A DNA stretch of 64,000 nucleotides, taken from Butyricimonas paravirosa (lineage in GTDB: Bacteria; Bacteroidota; Bacteroidia; Bacteroidales; Marinifilaceae). The translations under genes were made by a program, and so were the position numbers. Below, piece by piece: positions 51,822 through 60,053 of this stretch (positions are counted from its first letter, which is position 1; the number at the start of each line of letters is the position of its first letter). The notes under the pieces were generated by a model. That model saw only the letters and a program-made list of their open reading frames with translations. It did not search any database and was not told where the DNA came from. The stretch covers positions 496,001 to 560,000 of the forward strand of contig NZ_CP043839.1 in the NCBI RefSeq assembly GCF_032878955.1. Direction: 5' to 3'.

Positions 51822-53096
51822 ATGAACTACAAGGAAACATTAGAATGGTTATTTGCCCAGCTTCCCATGTACCAAAGAGAAGGTAAGGCCGCATACAAAG
51901 CCAATCTGGACAACACGTTAAAACTGGATGAACACTTCGGTTCTCCGCACAAACAATTCAAGACCATCCACGTGGGGGGTACAAACGGTAAGGGTTCAGT
52001 GTCTCACATGCTGGCCTCCATATTACAAGAAGCCGGGTATAAAACCGGACTATACACGTCACCGCACTTGAAAGATTTCCGTGAACGTATCAAAATAAAC
52101 GGGGAGATGATCATGGAACAATACGTGATCAATTTCGTGGAAGAGAATAAATCACTTTTCGCCGGGATCAAACCGTCCTTCTTCGAAATGACGGTGGCTA
52201 TGGCCTTCCAATATTTCGCGGACCAACAAGTTGATATTGCTGTTATCGAAGTCGGACTTGGGGGGCGACTGGACTCCACGAATATCATTACCCCTCTGGC
52301 CTCGGTGATCACGAATATTTCATTCGATCATATGGCTCTTCTCGGTGACACGTTGGAAAAAATCGCACACGAGAAAGCGGGTATTATCAAACCCGGCGTT
52401 CCCGCAATCATCGGGACGAAAGACCCCGCCAGTGACTTTGTCTTTATTGAGAAAGCAAAAGAGTGTGAAACCACCCTTGAATTTGCATCCGAAAACTGGC
52501 AAGTAACACGGGATAATAAAAACGCCTACCGGCTGGAAAACAAAAACGGGATCACGTTTGCCCCCGTGCAAGCAGACCTGAAAGGACTTTATCAACGAAA
52601 AAATATCCCGGCCGTTCTGGAAACGGTTCTAAGCCTAAGAAACAATGGCTTGCACATCTCCGATCAAAACATATACAACGGCATAGCCAACACGATTCGC
52701 AACACGGGATTGCTTGGACGTTGGCAAGAATTATCACAAACGCCCTATACGGTATGCGACACCGGACACAACATCGATGGACTAACCGAGATTGTCGCCC
52801 AATTAAAAACCTGCACGTACGAACAACTTCATTTCGTGATTGGTATGGTAAACGACAAGGACGTGGACAGCGTGTTACACATCCTGCCCAAAGACGCTAT
52901 TTACTATTTCTGTAAAGCATCCATACCCAGGGCTATGGATGAGAAAACTTTAGCCGAGAAAGCCCGGGCAAATCATCTTCACGGGGAAACCTTCCCGACA
53001 GTTGCTGCAGCCTATCAAGCCGCCCGTGAAGCCGCCAGCAACCGGGATATGATATACATCGGGGGAAGTACTTTTGTTGTCGCGGAAGTGATTTAA
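51822..53096 (+). CDS. folC: Folylpolyglutamate/dihydrofolate synthase
   Basis: 424 residues. P-loop IHVGGTNGKGSVSHMLASIL, YTSPHLKDFRERI, VIEVGLGGRLDSTNII and ITNISFDHMALLGDTLEKIAHEKAGIIKPG are Mur-ligase/FolC motifs. Adds glutamate to folates. Full length. Terminator directly downstream. Confidence 0.96.
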   Translation: MNYKETLEWLFAQLPMYQREGKAAYKANLDNTLKLDEHFGSPHKQFKTIHVGGTNGKGSVSHMLASILQEAGYKTGLYTSPHLKDFRERIKINGEMIMEQYVINFVEENKSLFAGIKPSFFEMTVAMAFQYFADQQVDIAVIEVGLGGRLDSTNIITPLASVITNISFDHMALLGDTLEKIAHEKAGIIKPGVPAIIGTKDPASDFVFIEKAKECETTLEFASENWQVTRDNKNAYRLENKNGITFAPVQADLKGLYQRKNIPAVLETVLSLRNNGLHISDQNIYNGIANTIRNTGLLGRWQELSQTPYTVCDTGHNIDGLTEIVAQLKTCTYEQLHFVIGMVNDKDVDSVLHILPKDAIYYFCKASIPRAMDEKTLAEKARANHLHGETFPTVAAAYQAAREAASNRDMIYIGGSTFVVAEVI

Positions 53097-53111
53097 AAAA
53101 ACTTATAAACT

Positions 53112-53147
53112 AAAAGAGTGTCAAAAATAAATGTTGACACTCTTTTT
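53112..53147. terminator. folC terminator
   Basis: AAAAGAGTGTCAA 53112-53124 and TTGACACTCTTTTT 53134-53147. Bidirectional, also serves the convergent META gene. Confidence 0.9.
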
Positions 53148-53179
53148 ACTACACGAAAAATCAAACTATAAACTTTGTC

Positions 53180-53605
53180 TTATTCCTTTTTAGGAGTTTC
53201 TTTTTGCGCTTTAAATACCGCTATCACGTTATTACTATCTTTCAGCGTCAACTTATCATTCTTTATGATAAAACTCTTCGTATCTTCCAGAACCTTGAAA
53301 AAACTTGTTTCAATATCCATATCAGGACAAGCCATCTTAGTCGCTCCCATCCCGCTAAAAGTCAATTGTGACTCGTTTTGTTCGTAAACACCAAAAAAGC
53401 GATTACATCCCGCCCTTCCAAATACTTTCTTATCACTGCTTTCAAGCGTGATGAATACCTCGCTCCCACCTTCCTTGAACTTAATCTCTTTCCCGTTCAA
53501 ACTCTCCGCAACCCATTTCACCCCGGTCAGAGAAACGCTCTCCTTTGCCGACTTGCACGAAGTCATCCATATTGCTAATACACAACAAAAAAATATTCCT
53601 TTCAT
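53180..53605 (-). CDS. META-domain lipoprotein (HslJ-like)
   Basis: 141 residues; lipobox MTSC (Cys17). META/HslJ domain: VKWVAESLNGKEIKF...VFGRAGCNRFFGVYEQNESQLTFSGMGATKMACPDMDIETSFFKVLEDTKSFIIKNDKLTL, with the GCNRFFG and MACPD motifs. Usually linked to heat-shock or novobiocin-type stress; surface or periplasmic in Bacteroidales. Confidence 0.88.
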   Translation of the reverse strand: MKGIFFCCVLAIWMTSCKSAKESVSLTGVKWVAESLNGKEIKFKEGGSEVFITLESSDKKVFGRAGCNRFFGVYEQNESQLTFSGMGATKMACPDMDIETSFFKVLEDTKSFIIKNDKLTLKDSNNVIAVFKAQKETPKKE

Positions 53606-53803
53606 AATTCAATCACCATTTTGGATAATTAGTACTCATTAGTTTTCTCATTCTTTTCTACAAATACCATGCCAAAAGGGAATTTCATCAATAAACCTCA
53701 CCTCATTCAAACATTCATTTATTTGAGAAATCAAGCAGTAAAAAAAAACATCTAAAGGGATGAATTAACTTTTGAATTACTGAATAAATTCAATAATTGA
53801 TTA

Positions 53804-53811
53804 TATATTTG
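53804..53811 (+). promoter_or_regulatory. nqr operon -7 element
   Basis: TATATTTG, 75 bp before ATG 53886; no -33 at ideal spacing. The leader between it and nqrA is AT-rich. Confidence 0.5.
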
Positions 53812-53885
53812 CACGTGTTTTTAAAATAAACAATTACAGGGTGAATTAGAAATAATTATCTACATATCAAAAACATAATAAAACA

Positions 53886-55241
53886 ATGTCCAAGGTTATA
53901 AAACTGAAAAAAGGCCTTGATATCAAGTTAAAAGGAGAAGCCGAAAATCTGGTGAAAAACATCGAGAGATGTGATTTCTATGCGGTAAAACCAACAGATT
54001 TCCGTCTGCTTACTCCCAAACTTGCAGTAAAGGCAGGCGATCAAGTGAAAGCGGGTGACGTGTTGTTTATCGACAAGTACAGACCTGAAGTCAAATTCAC
54101 ATCACCTGTTAGCGGTACAGTCGAAACCGTAAACAGAGGAGAAAGAAGGAAGTTGCTGGAGGTCGTGGTTAAAGCGGATGACCAAATCCAATACAAGGAT
54201 TTCGGGGCTGCAGACGTGAACAAACTTTCCAGAGACGAAATCATCGAAAAATTACTTGACAGCGGGGTTTGGCCCATGATCAAACAACGTCCGTACGACA
54301 TCATCGCAACCCCGGCTGATATGCCGAAGGCGATATTCGTGTCCGGTTTTGATTCCGCCCCTCTCGCTCCGGATTTCGACATCACTCTTGCAGATGAATT
54401 AACCGCACTCCAATCCGGAATCGATTGCTTAAAAAAATTATGCGGTAAAAACGTGAACTTGAACTTGAAAGAAGGGACGCCTTCAACATCCGTGTTCGCC
54501 AAGCTGAAAAACGTGGATGTAAATTATTTCGCGGGACCACACCCGGCAGGAAATGCAGGAATCCAGATTCACCATCTGAACCCGATCAACAAAGGGGAAA
54601 TCGTTTGGGTGGTAAACGCAATGGACCTTGCCATTATCGGACGATTATTCACTTCCGGAAAATTCGACGCCCGCAAGACGATTGCTCTCGCAGGTTCAGA
54701 AGTTGAAAAGCCTGCTTACTACAAAACCATTCTGGGAGCAAAAATCGGTTGTATCGTGAACGGGAAACTGAAGAATCAAGTTCATCAACGTATTATTTCC
54801 GGTAACGTACTCACGGGTTATAAAGTAACTGAAGAGAACTATCTCGGATTCTATAATAATATGGTAACCGTTATCCCCGAAGGTGATAATTACGAATTTT
54901 TGGGTTGGGCAACTCCCGGTTTCAACAAATTCTCCATATCAAAAACTTTCCCCTCTTTCTTATGTCCGAACAAGAAATACACTCTTGATGCCAACTATCA
55001 CGGGGAAGAAAGAGCCTTCGTGGTAACCGGACAATACGAGAAAGTTCTTCCCATGGACATCCTTCCCGTTTACCTGCTGAAAGCGGTACTGGCAGAGGAC
55101 TTGGACAAGATGGAACAACTCGGTATGTACGAGATTGTCCCGGAAGATATGGCTTTATGCGAGTTCGTTTGTACCTCTAAAACTCCGGTACAGGAAATAC
55201 TGGAAAAAGGTATAGAGTTAATGATAAAAGAACTAAGCTAA
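53886..55241 (+). CDS. nqrA: Na+-translocating NADH:quinone reductase subunit A
   Basis: 451 residues. Starts KVIKLKKGLDIKLKGEAE with the lipoyl-like N-terminal segment (AVKAGDQVKAGDVLFIDKYRPEVKFTSPVSGTVETVNRGERR) typical of NqrA. Peripheral cytoplasmic subunit near the quinone site. First gene of nqrABCDEF. Confidence 0.96.
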   Translation: MSKVIKLKKGLDIKLKGEAENLVKNIERCDFYAVKPTDFRLLTPKLAVKAGDQVKAGDVLFIDKYRPEVKFTSPVSGTVETVNRGERRKLLEVVVKADDQIQYKDFGAADVNKLSRDEIIEKLLDSGVWPMIKQRPYDIIATPADMPKAIFVSGFDSAPLAPDFDITLADELTALQSGIDCLKKLCGKNVNLNLKEGTPSTSVFAKLKNVDVNYFAGPHPAGNAGIQIHHLNPINKGEIVWVVNAMDLAIIGRLFTSGKFDARKTIALAGSEVEKPAYYKTILGAKIGCIVNGKLKNQVHQRIISGNVLTGYKVTEENYLGFYNNMVTVIPEGDNYEFLGWATPGFNKFSISKTFPSFLCPNKKYTLDANYHGEERAFVVTGQYEKVLPMDILPVYLLKAVLAEDLDKMEQLGMYEIVPEDMALCEFVCTSKTPVQEILEKGIELMIKELS

Positions 55242-55327
55242 TTTTAAATTGCAAATTTTAAATTGTCAATTCCTTGATGGGACACGATTCAAAATTTAAA
55301 ATCTAAAATCTAAAATTTAAAATTATA
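55242..55327. repeat. AT-rich inverted arms between nqrA and nqrB
   Basis: ATTTTAAATTGCAAATTTTAAATT on the left and AAAATTTAAAATCTAAAATC units on the right around TCCTTGATGGGACACGA. Inside the operon, hence transcribed. Confidence 0.6.
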
Positions 55328-55330
55328 AAG

Positions 55331-56485
55331 ATGAATTTTTTACGCAACTATCTAGATAAGCAAAAGCCAAAATTTGAAAAGGGAGGCAAACTATACAAGT
55401 TGCATTCCGTTTTCACGGGTTTTGAGTCTTTTCTTTTCGTGCCTAACCGCACGACATCTTCAGGCTGTAATATCCGGGACGCGATTGATCTGAAAAGAAC
55501 CATGATCATTGTCGTGATGGCCTTGATTCCGGCCCTTCTATTTGGTATCTATAACGTGGGTTACCAGCATTTCAACGCTATGGGGACCTTGTCCGATACC
55601 AGTTTCTTCGAGTTATTCTTCTATGGACTGTGGAGAGTGTTACCCATGATCGTCGTTTCCTACGTGGTCGGATTGGGTATTGAGTTTGCTGCAGCACAAA
55701 TCAGGGGACACGAGATCAACGAGGGATTCCTCGTATCCGGTTTATTGATCCCGATGATTATGCCGATAAACGCACCCCTTTGGATGGTGGGAGTTTCCAC
55801 TGCCTTCGCGGTAATTATCGGTAAAGAAATCTTCGGTGGTACCGGAATGAACATCTGGAACCCGGCATTGTTAGCCCGTGCGTTTTTCTTCTTCTCCTAC
55901 CCTTCCATGATTTCGGGGGATAAAGTATGGATCGCCGGAATGCCCGACGGGTTCTCGCAAGCAACCCCGCTTGCCGAGGCTGCCCAAGGTCTACCCACGA
56001 CCTATGATATGTCTTCCATGTTCTGGGGATTGATCCCGGGATCCGTGGGTGAGACGTCAACTTTCTGTATATTGCTCGGAGCCATCTTGTTAATTGCCAC
56101 CGGAATCGGAAGTTGGAAAATCATGCTTTCCACTTTCATCGGAGGTTACTGCATGGCTTTATTACTTAACTACACGTTACCCGCAACCAACCCGTACGCA
56201 GCAATCACCCCGATTACTCATTTAATCATGGGAGGTTTTGCTTTCGGAGCCGTATTCATGGCAACAGACCCTGTAACATCGGCACAAACGGAAAGAGGGA
56301 AATGGATATATGGTTTCATTTTAGGTATCATGGCCATCCTTATTCGTACGCTAAACCCCGGTTACCCGGAAGGAATGATGTTAGCCATCCTGTTAATGAA
56401 CACCTTTGCTCCGCTTATTGACTGGTTTGTCGTTCAAGGTAACATCAAGCGCAGACTGAAAAGAGCTAAAGCGATGCAATTGTAG
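55331..56485 (+). CDS. nqrB: Na+-translocating NADH:quinone reductase subunit B
   Basis: 384 residues, about ten TM helices. Covalent FMN site at Thr212 in GFSQATPL (S-x-A-T motif). RnfD/NqrB family. Membrane core of the sodium pump. Confidence 0.96.
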   Translation: MNFLRNYLDKQKPKFEKGGKLYKLHSVFTGFESFLFVPNRTTSSGCNIRDAIDLKRTMIIVVMALIPALLFGIYNVGYQHFNAMGTLSDTSFFELFFYGLWRVLPMIVVSYVVGLGIEFAAAQIRGHEINEGFLVSGLLIPMIMPINAPLWMVGVSTAFAVIIGKEIFGGTGMNIWNPALLARAFFFFSYPSMISGDKVWIAGMPDGFSQATPLAEAAQGLPTTYDMSSMFWGLIPGSVGETSTFCILLGAILLIATGIGSWKIMLSTFIGGYCMALLLNYTLPATNPYAAITPITHLIMGGFAFGAVFMATDPVTSAQTERGKWIYGFILGIMAILIRTLNPGYPEGMMLAILLMNTFAPLIDWFVVQGNIKRRLKRAKAMQL

Positions 56486-56556
56486 ATTTTAAATTTTAAA
56501 TTGTAAATTTATTCTGATACGAATTTAAAATCTAAAATCTAAAATTTAAAATTAAT
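56484..56556. repeat. AT-rich inverted arms between nqrB and nqrC
   Basis: ATTTTAAATTTTAAATTGTAAATT, a short centre (TATTCTGATACG), then AATTTAAAATCTAAAATC and AAAATTTAAAATT. Same design as in the nqrA-nqrB and nqrE-nqrF gaps. Confidence 0.6.
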
Positions 56557-56562
56557 AACGAG

Positions 56563-57336
56563 ATGAACAAACAAGGAAATACATATACCTTTATCTATTC
56601 CATCGTTTTGGTTGTCGTAGTTGCAGCCATACTGGCGATAGTGTCTCTTTCACTAAAGCCATACCAAGATGAGAATATAGAGAACGAGAAGAGACAAAAC
56701 ATTCTGAGTTCTGTAAATGTTAGTTCTACCCCGGAGACTTCGGCTGAATTGTTCAACAAAATCATCACGAAACAATTCATTCTGAACTACAAGGGTGAGG
56801 CTATCGAAGGAAACGCTTTCGCCGTGGACATCCCGACGGAAGGTAAGAAACTTCAGAAAGCACTTAAAAATCCGGAACTTCAACAAGCATTGAAAGACGG
56901 AAAATTGCTTTCAGAAACGATCAAAGATGACAAAGCATTAGCAGATGTCAAATTCCCAGTATTCGTGGCCGACATTGACGGTGCCATCAAGTACATCCTG
57001 CCCACTTACGGGGTTGGACTTTGGGGGCCGGTTTGGGGATATATTTCTTTAAATGAAGACAAGAATACCGTTTACGGGGTTCTGTTCGACCACAAAGGAG
57101 AAACTCCCGGACTTGGAGCCGAGATCACCCAACCGTTTTTCCAAGAACAATTCAGCGGGAAAACGATTTTCGAGAACTCCACGTTAAAAGCCATCACTGT
57201 AAAAAAGGGAGGAAACGCTACCGGGGCTCATGAAGTAGACGCAATTTCGGGAGGAACAATCACCTCGAAAGGTGTTGAGACGATGATCGCCGACTACTTA
57301 AAATGTTACGAACAATTCTTAAAACAAATACAATAA
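56563..57336 (+). CDS. nqrC: Na+-translocating NADH:quinone reductase subunit C
   Basis: 257 residues. One N-terminal TM (about 10-30), periplasmic FMN-binding domain with covalent FMN-Thr232 in DAISGGTIT, and GLWGPVWGYI. The stop overlaps the nqrD start (TAATG). Confidence 0.96.
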   Translation: MNKQGNTYTFIYSIVLVVVVAAILAIVSLSLKPYQDENIENEKRQNILSSVNVSSTPETSAELFNKIITKQFILNYKGEAIEGNAFAVDIPTEGKKLQKALKNPELQQALKDGKLLSETIKDDKALADVKFPVFVADIDGAIKYILPTYGVGLWGPVWGYISLNEDKNTVYGVLFDHKGETPGLGAEITQPFFQEQFSGKTIFENSTLKAITVKKGGNATGAHEVDAISGGTITSKGVETMIADYLKCYEQFLKQIQ

Positions 57337-57980
57337 TGAGCGATAAAGAAACATTATTTTCAGCTAAGAACCGAGGCTTGCTACTCGGCCCCTTGAGCAA
57401 AAATAACCCCGTTCTGGTGCAGATTCTGGGTATATGTTCTGCTCTCGCCGTAACCGCAAAAATGGAACCGGCCATCGTGATGGCTCTTTCGGTTACAGCC
57501 GTAACGGCATTCTCTAACGTGATTCTTTCGCTACTGAGAAATACAATCCCGACGCGTATACGTATCATCGTGCAGTTGGTCGTGGTTGCCGCATTGGTAA
57601 TCATGGTGGATCAGGTATTGAAAGCGTTCGCTTACGAGGTAAGTAAACAATTATCCGTATTCGTCGGGTTGATCATCACGAACTGTATCATCATGGGACG
57701 TATCGAGGCTTTCGCCTTGGCAAACAAACCGTGGCCTTCATTACTGGACGGTATCGGTAACGGTCTCGGATACGGGTTAGTTCTCGTGATCGTGGCATTC
57801 TTCCGTGAATTACTCGGGTCCGGAACTTTGTTCGGGGTAAAAGTAATCCCACAAATATTCTACGATTGGGGTTATCAAAACAACGGTTTAATGATCCTTC
57901 CCCCGATGGCATTGATGCTGGTGGGTTTGATCATTTGGGTTCACCGTTCCAAGAACAAGGATTTAATAGAACAGAAATAG
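57336..57980 (+). CDS. nqrD: Na+-translocating NADH:quinone reductase subunit D
   Basis: 214 residues from ATG 57336 (MSDKETLFSAKNRG), preferred over an upstream in-frame start inside nqrC. RnfE/NqrD family: LSKNNPVLVQILGICSALAVTAKMEPAIVMALSV, six TM helices. Translationally coupled to nqrC. Confidence 0.95.
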   Translation: MSDKETLFSAKNRGLLLGPLSKNNPVLVQILGICSALAVTAKMEPAIVMALSVTAVTAFSNVILSLLRNTIPTRIRIIVQLVVVAALVIMVDQVLKAFAYEVSKQLSVFVGLIITNCIIMGRIEAFALANKPWPSLLDGIGNGLGYGLVLVIVAFFRELLGSGTLFGVKVIPQIFYDWGYQNNGLMILPPMALMLVGLIIWVHRSKNKDLIEQK

Positions 57981-58003
57981 TCAACTAAAAGTGAAATAAC
58001 GAT

Positions 58004-58624
58004 ATGGAAAATCTATTAAATATATTTGTACGGTCCGTATTCATTGATAACATGATCTTTGCTTACTTCTTGGGTATGTGTTCATACCTTGCCGTATCAA
58101 AGACCGTGAAGACATCATTCGGATTAGGTATTGCCGTTGTATTCGTGTTATTAATCACCGTCCCGGTAAACTACTTGCTGGATAACTTCGTGTTGAAAGC
58201 CGGAGCTTTAAGCTGGTTACTTGGTGAAAACGCTGCAAACATTGATTTGAGTTTCTTGAGTTTCATCATGTTCATCGCGGTCATTGCCGCCATCGTGCAA
58301 CTCGTGGAAATGGTAGTTGAAAAATTTGCCCCGGCACTTTACAACCAGTTAGGAATCTTCCTACCGTTGATCGCGGTAAACTGTGCCATCATGGGAGCAT
58401 CCCTATTCATGCAGGAAAGAGGATATGCTAACATTGGAGAGGCAACGGCTTTCGGTTTGGGTTCAGGTATCGGTTGGTTACTCGCTATCGTGGGTATCGC
58501 CGCTATTCGCGAGAAACTGAAATATTCAAACATCCCCGCCCCGCTTAGAGGTATCGGTATCACCTTTATCGTGACCGGATTGATGGCTATTTCATTCATG
58601 AGTTTCTTGGGAATTAACCTGTAA
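58004..58624 (+). CDS. nqrE: Na+-translocating NADH:quinone reductase subunit E
   Basis: 206 residues, six TM helices. RnfA/NqrE family: VRSVFIDNMIFAYFLGMCSYLAVSKTVKTSFGLG and PLIAVNCAIMGASLFMQERGY. With NqrD it holds the intramembrane [2Fe-2S] centre; Cys residues in GMCSYLAV and VNCAIM are present. Confidence 0.96.
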   Translation: MENLLNIFVRSVFIDNMIFAYFLGMCSYLAVSKTVKTSFGLGIAVVFVLLITVPVNYLLDNFVLKAGALSWLLGENAANIDLSFLSFIMFIAVIAAIVQLVEMVVEKFAPALYNQLGIFLPLIAVNCAIMGASLFMQERGYANIGEATAFGLGSGIGWLLAIVGIAAIREKLKYSNIPAPLRGIGITFIVTGLMAISFMSFLGINL

Positions 58625-58625
58625 A

Positions 58626-58708
58626 GTAATTTTAAATTGTAAATTTTAGATTGTAAATTTCTCTGGAGTCCTCAATTTAAAATTTAAAATCATAAAATCT
58701 AAAATTAA
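58626..58708. repeat. AT-rich inverted arms between nqrE and nqrF
   Basis: AATTTTAAATTGTAAATTTTAGATTG to the left, AATTTAAAATTTAAAATC to the right, around CTCTGGAGTCCTC. Confidence 0.6.
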
Positions 58709-58710
58709 AA

Positions 58711-59979
58711 ATGATGTTATTAGCAATAAATACAACAATTGTCATGTCAGGGGTCATCGTGTTCCTCATCGTAACACTGATTCTCGTGGGCATGCTTTTG
58801 TTCGCCAAAGCCAAACTGACTCCCAAAGGAGAGGTGAAAGTTGACATTAATCATGGCGAAAAGGAATTGGTAACCGAACCGGGGTCCACGCTATTAGCCA
58901 CCCTTGGAAACAACAAAATCTTCCTCCCTTCGGCTTGTGGAGGTAAAGGTTCATGCGGTATGTGTCGTTGTCAGGTCGAATCCGGAGCAGGGTCTATCCT
59001 ACCGACCGAAACGGGATTCTTCTCCTACAAACAACAACACGATAACTGGCGCTTGGCTTGTCAGGTAAAAGTGAAAGAGAATATTGAAATGCACATTCCG
59101 GAAGAAGTTCTCGGAATCAAAAAATGGGAGTGCGAAGTGGTTTCCAACAGAAATATCTCTACCTTCTTGAAAGAATTCGTGGTAAAATTACCGGAAGGCG
59201 AAAACTTGAAATTCAAATCCGGAGGATACATTCAGATTGACGTGCCTGCAATCGACGTTGACTTCAAGACGTTCGATATTGACGAGAAGTACAAGGCGGA
59301 TTGGGAACGCATGAAAATGTTCGATCTTAAAATGCACAACCCGGAAGCAACCTACCGTGCTTACTCCATGGCAAACTCCCCGGCAGAGGGTAACATTATC
59401 ATGCTGAACATTCGTATCGCAACTCCCCCGTTCGACAAAGCTATCGGTGGTTTTGCCAACGTGAACCCCGGAATCTGTTCTTCTTACATCTTCTCTCGTA
59501 AACCGGGAGATAAAGTAAGTATTTCCGGACCTTACGGAGAGTTCTTCTTGAGAGACACGAACAACGAGATGATGTTCATCGGTGGTGGTGCCGGTATGGC
59601 CCCCATGCGTTCACACATCTTCAACCTCTTCCACACGATGCACACCGATCGTAAAGTTACTTTCTGGTACGGCGCACGTGCTTTGCAAGAAGCTCCTTAC
59701 GTGGACGAGTTCAACAAGATTCAAGAAGAGAACCCGAACTTCCACTGGACTCTGGCTCTCGACAGACCGGATCCCGTGGCTGACGCAGCCGGAGTGGCTT
59801 ACAAACCGGGCTTTGTTCATCAAGTAATCTTCGAGAATTATTTGAAGAATCATGAAAACCCGGAAGATATTGAATACTACCTCTGCGGTCCTCCTATGAT
59901 GATCTCGGCAGTAACCAAAATGCTGTACGACCTTGGAGTTCCGGATGAAAACGTGATGTACGATAACTTCGGAGGATAA
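58711..59979 (+). CDS. nqrF: Na+-translocating NADH:quinone reductase subunit F
   Basis: 422 residues. N-terminal TM (about 12-33), [2Fe-2S] ferredoxin domain with Cys76, Cys82, Cys85 and Cys117, then FAD-binding (YRAYSMANSP) and NADH-binding (FIGGGAGMAPMRSH; YLCGPPMMISAV) domains. Entry point for NADH electrons. Last gene, followed by a strong terminator. Confidence 0.97.
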   Translation: MMLLAINTTIVMSGVIVFLIVTLILVGMLLFAKAKLTPKGEVKVDINHGEKELVTEPGSTLLATLGNNKIFLPSACGGKGSCGMCRCQVESGAGSILPTETGFFSYKQQHDNWRLACQVKVKENIEMHIPEEVLGIKKWECEVVSNRNISTFLKEFVVKLPEGENLKFKSGGYIQIDVPAIDVDFKTFDIDEKYKADWERMKMFDLKMHNPEATYRAYSMANSPAEGNIIMLNIRIATPPFDKAIGGFANVNPGICSSYIFSRKPGDKVSISGPYGEFFLRDTNNEMMFIGGGAGMAPMRSHIFNLFHTMHTDRKVTFWYGARALQEAPYVDEFNKIQEENPNFHWTLALDRPDPVADAAGVAYKPGFVHQVIFENYLKNHENPEDIEYYLCGPPMMISAVTKMLYDLGVPDENVMYDNFGG

Positions 59980-59986
59980 TCAAAAT

Positions 59987-60016
59987 AAAAAAGCTGCTTG
60001 TACAAGCAGCTTTTTT
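59987..60016. terminator. nqr operon terminator
   Basis: A-run, GCTGCTTGT/ACAAGCAGC (59993-60010, perfect palindrome), T-run. Confidence 0.92.
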
Positions 60017-60053
60017 ATTTCAAATGAGTACCAGCAAGTTTTGAGTTTACTCC

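Noticed and set aside
51367..51825. Plus-strand frame of 152 codons and minus-strand frame 51470-51724
   Set aside because: Composition is low-complexity and Ser/Thr/His-rich, overlapping each other on opposite strands, with no domain or signal pattern.
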